From: Chryseobacterium aurantiacum
GTDB taxonomy: Bacteria; Bacteroidota; Bacteroidia; Flavobacteriales; Weeksellaceae
Reading direction: 5' to 3'
Length of the DNA stretch: 64,000 nt
Assembly: GCF_003020585.1 (NCBI RefSeq)
Contig: NZ_PXUE01000002.1
Span: forward strand, 186,001-250,000
How positions within the stretch are numbered: the stretch's first letter is position 1; each line of letters opens with the position of its first letter. The position numbers and the translations under genes are program-made. Shown here one piece after another: positions 53,145 to 63,047 of this stretch. The notes beneath the pieces are model-generated. The model was not told the origin of the DNA. It made no database searches and saw only the letters and a list, made by a program, of their open reading frames with translations.

Positions 53145-54191
53145 TTAATAAAAAGTGTAGGTTAACTTTAGAGTACGATCTTGAAAATATTGAATCATAT
53201 TTGATGCATTAGATTTTCGCTGTATTGAGACCAGAAAGCCTTTTTCATCGTAGGTCATTTCCAGTTCACTTACTTTTTGCCCACTCCATGTGTCTTGCAT
53301 GAGGATAAGGTTCTTGTTTTTATCATACGTATACTTTTCGATTTTGGACTCTGGGCTAGAAAGTGCATTGGTAAGTTGCAACAGAAGCCCTTCCTTGAAT
53401 TGATATATTTCAGATGGTAACTTTTTTGCAGCACAACCATCATGTAGAAAAAGACCGGCGGGGAATCCATTCAAATAGTAATAAGTCTTTTTCTGATAAC
53501 AGGTCTCAGGATTATCACTTTTTTTATGAAAATTAAAATGCTCTGTTCGTTCTTCTGCTTCAAATTTATTTTCAGTATAATAACGATATTGCCAGGAAGA
53601 AAATTCATTTTCAGCAGTCATTTTTTTCCAAAGGCTTTCGTTGGGCAAAGATCCTTTAATAATTATTTTATCTACACGAGGAACAGGTTCTCCCTGCCAA
53701 TCACTATTTTGCAGCCTATTAGGCATTTGAGAATTCAATGAAAAAATTCGGATGATATCAATTTTATTGTTCTTGTCATATTGGTAACTGCTAACCTTTA
53801 CAATGCCGTCCCGATAATCTATTCTCGCTTTTTTATCAATTAACCCTAGTACTTTGTAATAATATCTTGTATAAAAAGCAGTATCTGTCTTTTCTTTATC
53901 ATAGCGTATGGTGGTCATACTTTCTATAAAGCCTCCGGAATTAAAATTGTAGATGTATTTTGTTCCAATTTCTTCATCACTCTTAAGCAGAATACTTTTT
54001 ACTCTATTATTCTTTATAAAAGTCGGATTGAATGGGAAAACCGTTTTTGTAAAATAATCATCCTCCTCAAATGGTGTAACAGTATAAAAAGTTGCTATCT
54101 GTCCTTTGCCAGTAATCATGATACAGCAAAGCAAAATGAGGGTTACAAGAGAGGTCAATTTATATCTGGGGTATATCATACTTTTTTTCAT
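53145..54191 (-). CDS. Exported protein of unknown function with repeated Y-Y strand pattern
   Basis: A 348-aa protein with an N-terminal signal or anchor segment (about residues 12-31, ending GKGQ). The mature part has repeated strand motifs such as YIYNFNSGGFIESMTTIRYD, YQYDKNNKIDIIRI, YTYDKNKNLILMQD and MTYDEKGFLVSIQR, which recall YD/Rhs-type strands. It has three Cys near residues 235-260 (PETCYQ, GCAAK). No named domain is recognised. Its promoter motif is the second copy of the 18-bp repeat. It lies between the tRNA fragment and the intact tRNA-Ala. Confidence 0.75.
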   Translation of the reverse strand: MKKSMIYPRYKLTSLVTLILLCCIMITGKGQIATFYTVTPFEEDDYFTKTVFPFNPTFIKNNRVKSILLKSDEEIGTKYIYNFNSGGFIESMTTIRYDKEKTDTAFYTRYYYKVLGLIDKKARIDYRDGIVKVSSYQYDKNNKIDIIRIFSLNSQMPNRLQNSDWQGEPVPRVDKIIIKGSLPNESLWKKMTAENEFSSWQYRYYTENKFEAEERTEHFNFHKKSDNPETCYQKKTYYYLNGFPAGLFLHDGCAAKKLPSEIYQFKEGLLLQLTNALSSPESKIEKYTYDKNKNLILMQDTWSGQKVSELEMTYDEKGFLVSIQRKSNASNMIQYFQDRTLKLTYTFY

Positions 54192-54254
54192 ATCCTTTTA
54201 AATCATTGGTGAAACTCAAATGAATATTTTCAAGTATGTTACGCTCACCATTAC

Positions 54255-54272
54255 ATCCAAATATAGTAAAAT
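54255..54272 (-). repeat. 18-bp direct repeat containing a -7 promoter motif (copy 2)
   Basis: Identical to 53025-53042. On the minus strand it carries TATATTTG (54265-54258), 67 bases upstream of the 348-aa gene. The two copies flank that gene. Confidence 0.6.
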
Positions 54273-54414
54273 AAAGGACTCCTATTGTACCATTTCTTTT
54301 CCCTTAAGAAAGACAATCTGATGGGTTGAGGTTCTTTTTACAGGTATAATTTGTATTTAATTAAAGTTGGAAATATAAAAAACTTACTATTCTCAAGAAA
54401 ATTTCTCCAAAACA

Positions 54415-54445
54415 TTTGCATATACCGATTAAATACTTACTTTTG
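54415..54445 (+). promoter_or_regulatory. Promoter of tRNA-Ala
   Basis: TTTG (54415-54418), 19 nt and TACTTTTG (54438-54445) match the Bacteroidota consensus exactly, ending 14 bases before the tRNA. Confidence 0.88.
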
Positions 54446-54459
54446 TACCACTTTAAAAC

Positions 54460-54533
54460 GGGGGATTGGCGCAGTTGGCTAGCGCGTTTGACTGGCAGTC
54501 AAAAGGTCACGGGTTCGAATCCCGTATTCTCCA
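54460..54533 (+). tRNA. tRNA-Ala (anticodon GGC)
   Basis: A 74-base cloverleaf. The acceptor GGGGGAT pairs with ATTCTCC and includes the G3-U70 pair that marks alanine tRNAs. The D stem is GCGC, the anticodon stem TTTGA/TCAAA encloses CTGGCAG (anticodon GGC, reading GCC and GCU), and the T arm is ACGGG-TTCGAAT-CCCGT with discriminator A. CCA is not encoded. It has a consensus promoter and a terminator. Confidence 0.97.
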
Positions 54534-54541
54534 CAATAAAT

Positions 54542-54572
54542 AAAAGCCATACTATTAAGTGTGGCTTTTTGC
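54542..54572 (+). terminator. Terminator after tRNA-Ala
   Basis: AAAAGCCATACT-ATTA-AGTGTGGCTTTT forms a 12-bp stem with one wobble and a trailing T-run. Confidence 0.9.
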
Positions 54573-54602
54573 TTTATTAAATTAATGTTTGTCTTTATAC
54601 AT

Positions 54603-54636
54603 AAAAAGGCAGCACAAATCAAGATTTGCACCGCCT
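54603..54636 (-). terminator. Terminator after the 1027-aa T9SS protein
   Basis: On the minus strand AGGCGGTGCAAATC and GATTTGTGCTGCCT pair over 14 bp (three wobbles) with a 2-base loop, followed by five T. Confidence 0.8.
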
Positions 54637-54702
54637 ACACCACTCTGCTTAAACCATCTGCATTATTATATAATAAATCCCCTTATATATTATAAAATCT
54701 TT

Positions 54703-57700
54703 CTAATTCCTGTTTTTCACGAGAATCCATCCTGAATAGGCAACCGGAGTTTTAGTGTCCGATTCAGTCCATGTTATTTCATACCAGTAGGTACCACTGC
54801 TTACCGGAGTTCCTCCAATAGTACCATTCCATTTTAGACTATTATTTTTATCTGAAGAGAATAAAAGCTGTCCGTATCTGCTGAATATATTGAACTTCAA
54901 GTCTCTCAAATATGCCAGCTCACTGTAGTCTAAATCGTCATTGATTCCATCACTGTTGGGCGTAATGGCATTCACAAGATTAGGTACTGTAATCTGAACC
55001 TTTACAGGCTCACAGTTATAGGCATCTTTTATATAAAAAATATTACGGCCGCGCGGAAGATCCGTAAATACATTGGAATCTTGCCATACAATACCATCTC
55101 TGGAATACTGATAAGGAGGCTCTCCCCCTTCCACAATAATGGTTACTGTATTGTTTTTTATATCAATACGCTTAACTTTTGGTCCGGGAACAGCTATTAC
55201 TTTTACAAACTGTTTGGTCTCACACCCATTCGCCGTAAGAATTACCCAGTAATTTCCTACCGGCACATTCTGAATAACCCGTGTTGTAGCTCCGGTACTC
55301 CATAAATAAGATGTATAGCCAGGTCCTGCATCCAATTTGGTGACTGCCAGAGGACATATATATTGATCTACCAGAAGTGATGATGGTTTTGGGGGAATCA
55401 CATTCAATGTTATCTTAGCAAAGCCGAAACATCCGTTAACTGTAGTTATCTTTACATGCACTGTTGTATTTGAGGAAACATATACAGCTGGGGTCATTAT
55501 TTCATTGGTCCCATTAACAGCATCATTAAAGGTTGGGTAATAGTTTTTTGTAACAGGGTTGGTAGAAGTTACAATTGCCGCTGTAAGGTTAAAAGTTCCC
55601 TGACTTGGGTTATTAACAACAAAACACCCGGGAAGCGTGGCATCCATCACATCAGGTGCACGATAATATTGAAGGGTAATTTTTGCATTAGCTGTACATC
55701 CCTCTGCCGTAGTCACTTTTACATACACTGTAGCCGGTACTGTTGATGGATATGCATTTGCAGGAAGAATCTCATTGATTCCTGCATTTAAATCTGCCAT
55801 TGTTGGATAATATTTTTTAACCGCCGTGGCAGGGCCTCCCACATTTGCTGTCGTTAAATCAAAAATCCCCGAGCCATTTACATTACATGCACTTGCTGTA
55901 GCGTCTGTAAGAACCAAAGGTTGTACTGTAACATTTACCTTTACCTGCTCACAATCAGTAAACAGAGGATCATTTCCACAAAATTTATAGGTAAAAGTAT
56001 CAACAGTTGTTCCTGCATTGGCAGTATAGGTCAAAATACCGGTGGCAGGATCTATTGTTAGAGTTCCGTTTGCCGGTGGTACTATAATCTGTACGGAACC
56101 CGGGACGGGAGTCTGCGTAGAATTACTGAATGTAGGCGTAATTAACGTAGGCCTTCCCGCAATACAGGCATTGAGTGATTTTATGGTATTCACCAGGCAT
56201 GAATAAACTTTGTAAGGATACGTTGTGTACACACAATTTTCTTTAGTGATCGATACCGTATAGCTTCCTCCCTGTGTAGGAGAAAAAGTATTGGAAGTGG
56301 CTCCCGGAATAGGAGCTCCGTTAAGATTCCATTGATAATGAGTAAAACCACTTTCAACCTGTAAAACAATCCCCGGAGCACATTCTCCTAAAGATTTACT
56401 GATGACAGGAATAGAATTGAACCCCGCAAAGTACCCTCCATACCCTAAGTTTCCACTACCACCTGCAATACCTGCAGTTACTGCATTGGTAGAGTTTACG
56501 GTAACATTTCCTGTAATATTAGGAATAGAATATGAAACCCAATCTGTAGTTCCCGTTACGGGAAAAGGACCTTGTGCTGCTGTTGGAGAGACTCCGTTTA
56601 CTGTTACAGTTCCTCCTGTTTGGGTAAGGATATTAAGTTTTACAAAAAGTGGCGGGTTAAATGTAGTAGAATAAGGAAGCTCTCCTATTTTTCCAATTTC
56701 ATCGATAGTTTTGGGTAAAAAACAGTTTAGAGGTGGAATATAATTAAACCCTTCTGTGGCATCATTATCTGCTGTCCCCGATAAAAGCTGGTAGGTATAA
56801 ACATTCTTACTGGTCTTGATATACATATTAAGGTGGTTAGGCCCATTGACTATATAATTGTTAGCTTTTACCCGATAATAATCACCCTCATTAAGTGTTG
56901 CAACAGGAGTAGGATTATTATTTAGCCAGATTTTAGTGTCATTTTCGGTAGCTACAATGATCGCTCCTTCAATTTCAGGAAGAAGATTCCCCATCCCCTT
57001 AATAAGGACAAATTCATCTCCTAAACGTTCAACAGGAACTGACTGATCCATAATAATATCCTCACCATTATAGGGCGGAGTAAGCCCAAACTGGCCACGG
57101 AAATTTCCATTGGTTACTGAAACCGGTTTGGTAGCTTCTATTTTAGCCCCAATAAATCCGTCTTTATTTCCTGGCTTAGTCGCAAGTCCTGCAAATATAT
57201 AGGACTGCCCTTTATTTAAAGTAATCGTAATAGAAGGATGAGTAAGCCCATTAAAGTTATTGTAAAACCAGGTGGTCATGTTATATCCTGAAACTTTAAT
57301 CTGCGTATTATCTTCAGTAGCCAGAATACCACAGGTGAAATTTAAGGTGTTTGAATTATTCATCAATGGAGCGTAAACTGCATAAAATGTAGTTCCAATT
57401 CCCGCCTTTCCTTTAGAGGTTAAAATTTCACCATGGTTAACTTCCGAAAACCTGTACGTTGCAAAAAAAGGAAAATCACCATGAAGATGGAGGCCTCTTG
57501 TTTTTACGCTCATGGCATCAGCAGGATTTTGACCTAGCATGAGATTTATGGGAACATCAAATGTCTGAGGATTTCCTTTGCTGATGGTAACCGTTCCTAT
57601 TACAGCATTGTTATTATAAATGGTAACAGGAAAAGGAGTTGTATTGTCTGTAGATAAATATAAAGCCTGCTTTGGGCTTCCGTTGGCAAGGCTTCCTGCC

Positions 57701-57786
57701 ATAGGTGCAAACCAATGATCCGTATCTCTTTGAGCCTGAACAGAGAGAGATAGAAAGAGTATAAAAATAAATAAGATCCTTTTCAT
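54703..57786 (-). CDS. Large T9SS type B cargo protein with IgGFc-binding-like N-terminus
   Basis: A 1027-aa exported protein. The signal peptide ends SVQAQ. Residues about 25-460 form a domain with [44 protein letters not shown] and [20 protein letters not shown], resembling the IgGFc-binding N-terminal region. Next come an Ig-like stretch (YQWNLNGAPIPGATSNTF) and repeated cadherin-like or PKD-like segments, in which VKKYYPTMADLNAG and TKNYYPTFNDAVNG form two similar units. The last ~85 residues (NAITPNSDGINDDLDYSEL...GWILVKNRN) are the type B (gliding-motility) sorting domain, which directs export by T9SS. It is probably a surface adhesin. A paralogue follows upstream at 57876. Confidence 0.9.
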   Translation of the reverse strand: MKRILFIFILFLSLSVQAQRDTDHWFAPMAGSLANGSPKQALYLSTDNTTPFPVTIYNNNAVIGTVTISKGNPQTFDVPINLMLGQNPADAMSVKTRGLHLHGDFPFFATYRFSEVNHGEILTSKGKAGIGTTFYAVYAPLMNNSNTLNFTCGILATEDNTQIKVSGYNMTTWFYNNFNGLTHPSITITLNKGQSYIFAGLATKPGNKDGFIGAKIEATKPVSVTNGNFRGQFGLTPPYNGEDIIMDQSVPVERLGDEFVLIKGMGNLLPEIEGAIIVATENDTKIWLNNNPTPVATLNEGDYYRVKANNYIVNGPNHLNMYIKTSKNVYTYQLLSGTADNDATEGFNYIPPLNCFLPKTIDEIGKIGELPYSTTFNPPLFVKLNILTQTGGTVTVNGVSPTAAQGPFPVTGTTDWVSYSIPNITGNVTVNSTNAVTAGIAGGSGNLGYGGYFAGFNSIPVISKSLGECAPGIVLQVESGFTHYQWNLNGAPIPGATSNTFSPTQGGSYTVSITKENCVYTTYPYKVYSCLVNTIKSLNACIAGRPTLITPTFSNSTQTPVPGSVQIIVPPANGTLTIDPATGILTYTANAGTTVDTFTYKFCGNDPLFTDCEQVKVNVTVQPLVLTDATASACNVNGSGIFDLTTANVGGPATAVKKYYPTMADLNAGINEILPANAYPSTVPATVYVKVTTAEGCTANAKITLQYYRAPDVMDATLPGCFVVNNPSQGTFNLTAAIVTSTNPVTKNYYPTFNDAVNGTNEIMTPAVYVSSNTTVHVKITTVNGCFGFAKITLNVIPPKPSSLLVDQYICPLAVTKLDAGPGYTSYLWSTGATTRVIQNVPVGNYWVILTANGCETKQFVKVIAVPGPKVKRIDIKNNTVTIIVEGGEPPYQYSRDGIVWQDSNVFTDLPRGRNIFYIKDAYNCEPVKVQITVPNLVNAITPNSDGINDDLDYSELAYLRDLKFNIFSRYGQLLFSSDKNNSLKWNGTIGGTPVSSGTYWYEITWTESDTKTPVAYSGWILVKNRN

Positions 57787-57875
57787 AAATTATAAGGAAG
57801 TTTTTAAATTAAGCAAACCATAACGCTGTTTAACAAGCTTTCTTGTTGATGATATTGCGATTAATAAGTGTTGAG

Positions 57876-60224
57876 TTATTCTCTGTTTTTCAATAAAATC
57901 CAGCCGGTATATTTTATGGCTGTATTTTGCAGAGCCGGTTCTTTCCATGAGATTTCGTACCAGTATGTTCCGGAGAGCATATTCTTATTGCCAAACTTTC
58001 CGTCCCATGTATAATTGTTGAATGCTGTACCTTTAAAAACATTGTTTCCGTAACGGTCATAGACTGAAAAAGATAAATCTTTCTTGTAGCCCAGTTCGGA
58101 ATAAGAAATTGTATCATTAATATGATCTCCGTTCGGAGTAATGGCATTAATAATATTGATAAGGGTCATTTCTACTCCTATAGGTTCACAGTTATAAGCA
58201 TCCTTTACATAAAACTTGTTCTGTCCGTTTGGCAGATTGATGAATGTATTAGAGCTTTGCCAGCTTACATTGTTTGTAGAATACATATAGGGAGGCTTTC
58301 CACCGATTGCAGTGATCGTTGCTTTTCTATTCTCAATATCAATATTTTTGATTACCGGTTTCGGAGCCGGTCTTACGGATACATCGTATTTGTTGAAACA
58401 CCCGTTATATTCCAGAATAACCCAATAATCTCCGATTCCTACATTGGATATAGACTGTGTGGTAGCTCCTGTACTCCATTCATAGGATTGGAAGCCTGGG
58501 CCCGCATCCAGAGTTGTTGTTTCATCAGCACAAATTATCTTGTCAGCAAGTAAATTAGGAAGTTGAGGAGGCATTACCACTTCAAATACCGGGGTTGTTG
58601 CGGAAGGACAGCTTCCTCCTACAGATACAGTTACCGTATAATTTCCTGCTTTAGTTGGAGAATAAGTATTGGTAGTTGCCCCCGTAATGGGACTTCCATT
58701 AAAGTACCATTGGTAAGAAGCGTAGCTATCATCTACTTCCAACACCATTCCCGGAATACAGTTTCCATTCTTTTTGGCAATAACAGGCATGGAAGAGAAT
58801 CCTGCAAAATAACCACCGTAGCCTACCGCTTCATGGCTTGCCGCTATTCCTGCAGTAACGGCTTTGGTAGAAGTAACCGTAACATTACCGGTTACATTTT
58901 CCAAAGAATAAGTTTGCCAATTCGGATTTCCTGTTACGGGATATGGACCTTGAACACCTGATAAAGTTGTTCCATTTACAGATACGGTAGCTCCGGTTTC
59001 TGTAATAATATTCAACCTAACTTTAGGATCGATCGTTGTGAAATAAGGTAACGCATTAATCATACCTATTTCATCAATTTTTTTGGGAAGAAAACAGTTG
59101 ATAGCAGGAATATAATTAGCCCCACCTGTATTGTAATATGTTCCCGAAGTACCACCTGACAAAAGCTGATAGACATAGACTTTATTGGTACTTTTAATCC
59201 GCATATTATAATGGCCGCTGAAATTTTGACTGATGTATCCTGTAGAGAGAATTCTGTAGAATTGTCCTTCATTCAAAGTTGCAATGGGGGTGGTTTCATC
59301 ATTTAAAAACACCTGAGTATTATTTTCTGTGGCAACAACTACCGCTCCTTCCAGTTCATAGGCAATGGGAGCCATTCCTTTCATTAATATATATTCGTCA
59401 CCCAATCGTTCTACCGGAATAGACTGGTCCATATAAATATCGTTTCCTCCTGCCCCGTTTCCAATTGCAGTATGTTGACCCGTAAAATTACCATTGGTTA
59501 CCGAGATCGGTTTATTGGCAACTATTTTCGCTCCAATAAAACCAGTTAGATTGGTTATAAAATTGCCGTTTCCTTCAATAATATAGGACTCTCCTTTGTT
59601 TAAACTAAAAGTTATAGCAGGATTACTAGCCCCTGTAGTTCCGTTAGAAAACTGAACAGATGGATTATAACCTGAAACCGTTACTGTAGTATGATCTTCC
59701 GTTGCCAAAACTCCGCAGGTAAAATTAAAGCTGGGACTTTTATCAGACAATGGTGCATAGGCTGCATAAAACTTTGTTCCTATTCCGGCTTTCCCTTTAG
59801 AGGTCAGAATTTCTCCATGCTTATCCACCGAAAATCTGAATGTACAGAAAAAAGGTTTTTCTCCTTTTACATACAGCCCTCTTGTTTTGATAGTGAATAT
59901 TTCAGATTGAGAATCTGTAATCATAACCCCTTTAGGAATCTCGAATGATTTAGGATCCCCTTTACTGATTGTTACAGTTCCAATAGCAATGTTGTTATTG
60001 TAAATGGTAACAGGAAAAGGTGTAGCAGAATCTGTTGATAAAAATAAAGCCTGTTTATTAGTGGTATTAATATGGGCCTCTTTCATAGGAGCAAACCAGT
60101 GCTCGGTATCTCTTTGTGAAAAAAGAGGATTACTGGCAAAGAGGATCAATAAAAAACTAAACAAAAGCTTCTTTGAAAATTCGGGCCATTGTTTTGTTTG
60201 ATGAGGAATATTATTAGGGATCAT
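57876..60224 (-). CDS. T9SS type B cargo protein with IgGFc-binding-like N-terminus (paralogue)
   Basis: A 782-aa paralogue of the gene at 54703. The longer N-terminus ([19 protein letters not shown] before the hydrophobic stretch) still ends in a signal peptide (NPLFSQ). The same ~430-residue head is present ([54 protein letters not shown]), then one Ig-like segment ([18 protein letters not shown]) and the type B sorting domain ([19 protein letters not shown]...GWILLKNRE). It lacks the cadherin-like repeats of its neighbour, so the two differ mainly in stalk length. The 89-base gap allows co-transcription. Confidence 0.9.
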   Translation of the reverse strand: MIPNNIPHQTKQWPEFSKKLLFSFLLILFASNPLFSQRDTEHWFAPMKEAHINTTNKQALFLSTDSATPFPVTIYNNNIAIGTVTISKGDPKSFEIPKGVMITDSQSEIFTIKTRGLYVKGEKPFFCTFRFSVDKHGEILTSKGKAGIGTKFYAAYAPLSDKSPSFNFTCGVLATEDHTTVTVSGYNPSVQFSNGTTGASNPAITFSLNKGESYIIEGNGNFITNLTGFIGAKIVANKPISVTNGNFTGQHTAIGNGAGGNDIYMDQSIPVERLGDEYILMKGMAPIAYELEGAVVVATENNTQVFLNDETTPIATLNEGQFYRILSTGYISQNFSGHYNMRIKSTNKVYVYQLLSGGTSGTYYNTGGANYIPAINCFLPKKIDEIGMINALPYFTTIDPKVRLNIITETGATVSVNGTTLSGVQGPYPVTGNPNWQTYSLENVTGNVTVTSTKAVTAGIAASHEAVGYGGYFAGFSSMPVIAKKNGNCIPGMVLEVDDSYASYQWYFNGSPITGATTNTYSPTKAGNYTVTVSVGGSCPSATTPVFEVVMPPQLPNLLADKIICADETTTLDAGPGFQSYEWSTGATTQSISNVGIGDYWVILEYNGCFNKYDVSVRPAPKPVIKNIDIENRKATITAIGGKPPYMYSTNNVSWQSSNTFINLPNGQNKFYVKDAYNCEPIGVEMTLINIINAITPNGDHINDTISYSELGYKKDLSFSVYDRYGNNVFKGTAFNNYTWDGKFGNKNMLSGTYWYEISWKEPALQNTAIKYTGWILLKNRE

Positions 60225-60380
60225 TAAATATTTTTGTTTTATAATAGAAAATAGGTATAGGTTTTAATCATCTTTATATACTTTTCTAGGATAAAGATTG
60301 TACCCTGAGTGATCAGGATTAAAATCTGCCATACAAGCGACAAAAAGATTTCGCCGCTTATAATGGCAGAGACAACATAT

Positions 60381-62663
60381 TTATTTTTTTATTGCTTTTA
60401 TTATTTTAGAAGATCCATTTTTCATGATCAGCTTTATCATATACATCCCGGAGTTCAGCTCATGCAATGAAATTGTTCTTTCCGAAGATCTTATTTCTTT
60501 CACAATTTTACCTGAAGCATCATATACAGAAAGGGATTTCAATTCTTGTTCTCCTGAAATGGTAATCGTGTCTGTAAAAGGGTTAGGATAAACAACGATA
60601 TCATGCTTTGCTGTCACATCATTCACTCCCAAATCAATGGTAGGAACCCATGATATATCATCGTAGTAGTAGTTAATATTGGCACCATTTACAAATATGG
60701 CAAGCCTTGCCGTTGCAGGAACCGTATTAGGAACAACGATACTATATTCACTTGCTCCCGCATAGGCGGTGTTGGTAATATTAACATCCTGAATCAATAC
60801 AAATGAGGCAATGTTTGTAGGATCCGTTACATATCCAATATGTAATACCCCTGTATTGGCACTGCAATAGGCTCTGAACTTCAATGAATGTGTTCCTGCA
60901 TTGATATTGCTCAGCTCAGGCAAAATAGCCATAGAAGATCCTGTGATAGGTCTTTGTAATATATGCTTCGTTCCAGAATAAGCTCCGGTACTGCTAATAC
61001 TTACATTTCCTGATCCCGTAGCCAGCCTTCCCCAGCATGGAGCATTGGTTATAAGTCCGGTGTTATAAGAATCAAAATTTTCAAAAAGTGATGCTTTTGG
61101 GGCACAAAGTGTCAACACAGAAACCACATTTGTCCATGCACTTTGATCTGTTGTGCTGCATCTTGCTCTTACCCAGAAATAATAGGTAGTGGCAGAATTA
61201 AGTCCTTGCAGTGTATAAGGATTTCCTGTGGCTCCTATCACATTAGGTACTGTAGAAGAAGTTGGAGGCGTATTGCTTGTGCTGTAGTAAATATCATATC
61301 CTGAGGCAGGTGCAGATATAGATGCTGTCCACCCAATAGTGGCAGATGCACTGGTAATATCAGATAACACTATATTGGACGGTACCATACATGTTGGTTT
61401 AGGCTCCCAATACACATTATCCAGATACAAACTGGTAGATGTTGCGCCTCCGCTTCTTATGGCAAGCCTTGCATTAGCAGGAACAGTATTAGGAACAACT
61501 ACTGAGTACTCATAGCCATCAAAAACGTTACTTACAATATTTACCGTTTGAATGTTTACAAACGAAGACGCATCCGTATCATTGGTTACATATCCAATAT
61601 CTAAAGGTCCTTGCGTAGAACTCCCATATCTGGCCTTAAATCTCAGCCAATGAGTTCCGGCATTTACATTACTGAAAGCAGGAAGAACGGCAATAGCCAT
61701 ATTAGCAGCACCGCTAGCACTTTGGTATAAGCCTTTAGAACTATTAACTCCACTTCCCGCAGTAACAGATTGATAGCCGTTTCCTAAAATAATTTTATCC
61801 CAACAGTCTAAATTGTAAAGAGTACCTGTAGTCGCATTTTCAAAATCTTCAAACATTGAAGTTACAGGATTACACTTGGTTTTAAATAAGCCTCTTAAAG
61901 ACCACGCACTTTTAGAACTACCGCAGGCCGATCTTACATAGTAGTAATAGGTAGTAAACGGAATTAATCCACTGATGGTGGCAGATGTTGTTGCACTTGT
62001 CCCTGATATGGGTGTAGAAGCATCCGGAACAATAGCAGAAGATGTATAATAATACTCATAACCACTTCCTGGGATGGTAGCAGGAGCTGTCCATGAAATA
62101 GCAGCCGTATTTGTTGTTATATTATTTGAAATAAGGGCAGATGGAACAAAGCAAGTGGGAGCTGCAGGTTCAACTTTTAAACTGAAGTCTACAAAATTAC
62201 CATTACTAAGTGTATTAGGACCACATGGATTGGGCGAACTATTAAGGTTCGTTCCGGTCTGTACTCTTATTCTGTATATTCCTGCGGCCTGACTTGGGGG
62301 AATAAAGAATTCATCATCAACTGTTGAATAGGGAGATGTTCCTATTGGATTTTCATAAAAATCATTAAAATCTCCATTTGCATTCCAGTCTACCCAAACC
62401 AATGATTTGGTACCGCCTCCGGCAAACTCCAAATGTACTTTCACCGTTCCTCCCGGATAAGAAGTTACTATATGACTTGCAGAATTATCTACATACCCCT
62501 GGTACGCAGCCGCATCATAATACAAAGCTCCCTGATCCGAAAAAAATGCATTTTTTAAATAATAGGTAGTGGATGTTCCCGCAGCCGGTACACAATAGGT
62601 TTGTGCATTCAGCGATAAAAACGGAATAAGTAAAATCATCCATAATAGATAATGCTTTCTCAT
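60381..62663 (-). CDS. T9SS type A cargo protein with GEVED and two fibronectin III domains
   Basis: A 760-aa exported protein. The signal peptide ends LNAQ. Residues about 65-165 form a GEVED-type domain (VWVDWNANGDFNDFYENPIG...AGIYRIRVQTG). Two near-repeats follow, each a fibronectin III domain (PTCFVPSALISNNITTNTAA near 172; PTCMVPSNIVLSDITSASAT near 425) plus a cleaved-adhesin-like jelly roll (FEDFENATTGTLYNLDCWDK; FENFDSYNTGLITNAPCWGR). A type A sorting domain ends the protein (VVYPNPFTDTITI...KIIKAIKK). It is likely a surface adhesin or glycan-binding protein. The internal duplication covers about 250 residues. Confidence 0.9.
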   Translation of the reverse strand: MRKHYLLWMILLIPFLSLNAQTYCVPAAGTSTTYYLKNAFFSDQGALYYDAAAYQGYVDNSASHIVTSYPGGTVKVHLEFAGGGTKSLVWVDWNANGDFNDFYENPIGTSPYSTVDDEFFIPPSQAAGIYRIRVQTGTNLNSSPNPCGPNTLSNGNFVDFSLKVEPAAPTCFVPSALISNNITTNTAAISWTAPATIPGSGYEYYYTSSAIVPDASTPISGTSATTSATISGLIPFTTYYYYVRSACGSSKSAWSLRGLFKTKCNPVTSMFEDFENATTGTLYNLDCWDKIILGNGYQSVTAGSGVNSSKGLYQSASGAANMAIAVLPAFSNVNAGTHWLRFKARYGSSTQGPLDIGYVTNDTDASSFVNIQTVNIVSNVFDGYEYSVVVPNTVPANARLAIRSGGATSTSLYLDNVYWEPKPTCMVPSNIVLSDITSASATIGWTASISAPASGYDIYYSTSNTPPTSSTVPNVIGATGNPYTLQGLNSATTYYFWVRARCSTTDQSAWTNVVSVLTLCAPKASLFENFDSYNTGLITNAPCWGRLATGSGNVSISSTGAYSGTKHILQRPITGSSMAILPELSNINAGTHSLKFRAYCSANTGVLHIGYVTDPTNIASFVLIQDVNITNTAYAGASEYSIVVPNTVPATARLAIFVNGANINYYYDDISWVPTIDLGVNDVTAKHDIVVYPNPFTDTITISGEQELKSLSVYDASGKIVKEIRSSERTISLHELNSGMYMIKLIMKNGSSKIIKAIKK

Positions 62664-62934
62664 TTTTTATTTTTTAGAGTTAAGAAATAGTATCGTACTG
62701 TTAAAGAATTTATACCCTTAAATATGATTTCATATCTATCATTCCATCTGAATTTTGGTATTATAAAAGAGACAAAATAATCTCCTCTCCGACGTATCTT
62801 TATTTATTAAATACCGATTGAATATGATTGTTTTTTTTACAACCATAGTATCAGATAAGTATGATAAATTCATCAAAATATCCAGATAAGTCTAATATTT
62901 TCAATCAACTCAAAGGTTTAAACAATATTAGCGT

Positions 62935-62942
62935 TATATTTG
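62935..62942 (+). promoter_or_regulatory. -7 promoter element for the TPR protein gene
   Basis: TATATTTG matches TAnnTTTG, 106 bases before the start at 63048. The -33 region is poor. Confidence 0.45.
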
Positions 62943-62948
62943 CCCCTT

Positions 62949-63020
62949 ATGAAGAGATTAGCTTGCATAATTCGTGCATTTTACAAGAATAAAAAATGTA
63001 AAAATCTAACATTCAAGTAA
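62949..63020 (+). CDS. Possible small upstream ORF
   Basis: A 23-codon frame (starts MKRLACIIRAFYKNKK, ends NLTFK) begins 6 bases after a -7 motif and ends 27 bases before the TPR gene. It is strongly basic. It could be a small peptide or upstream ORF, but the length is compatible with chance. Confidence 0.2.
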   Translation: MKRLACIIRAFYKNKKCKNLTFK

Positions 63021-63047
63021 TTAAAAATCAAGCTTAAAAAAAGGCAA

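Larger units (their letters stand above)
62664..63047. other. Divergent intergenic region
   Basis: 384 AT-rich bases. A plus-strand -7 motif (TATATTTG) lies at 62935-62942 and a possible 23-codon ORF follows at 62949. Nothing clear is seen for the minus-strand gene. Confidence 0.45.
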
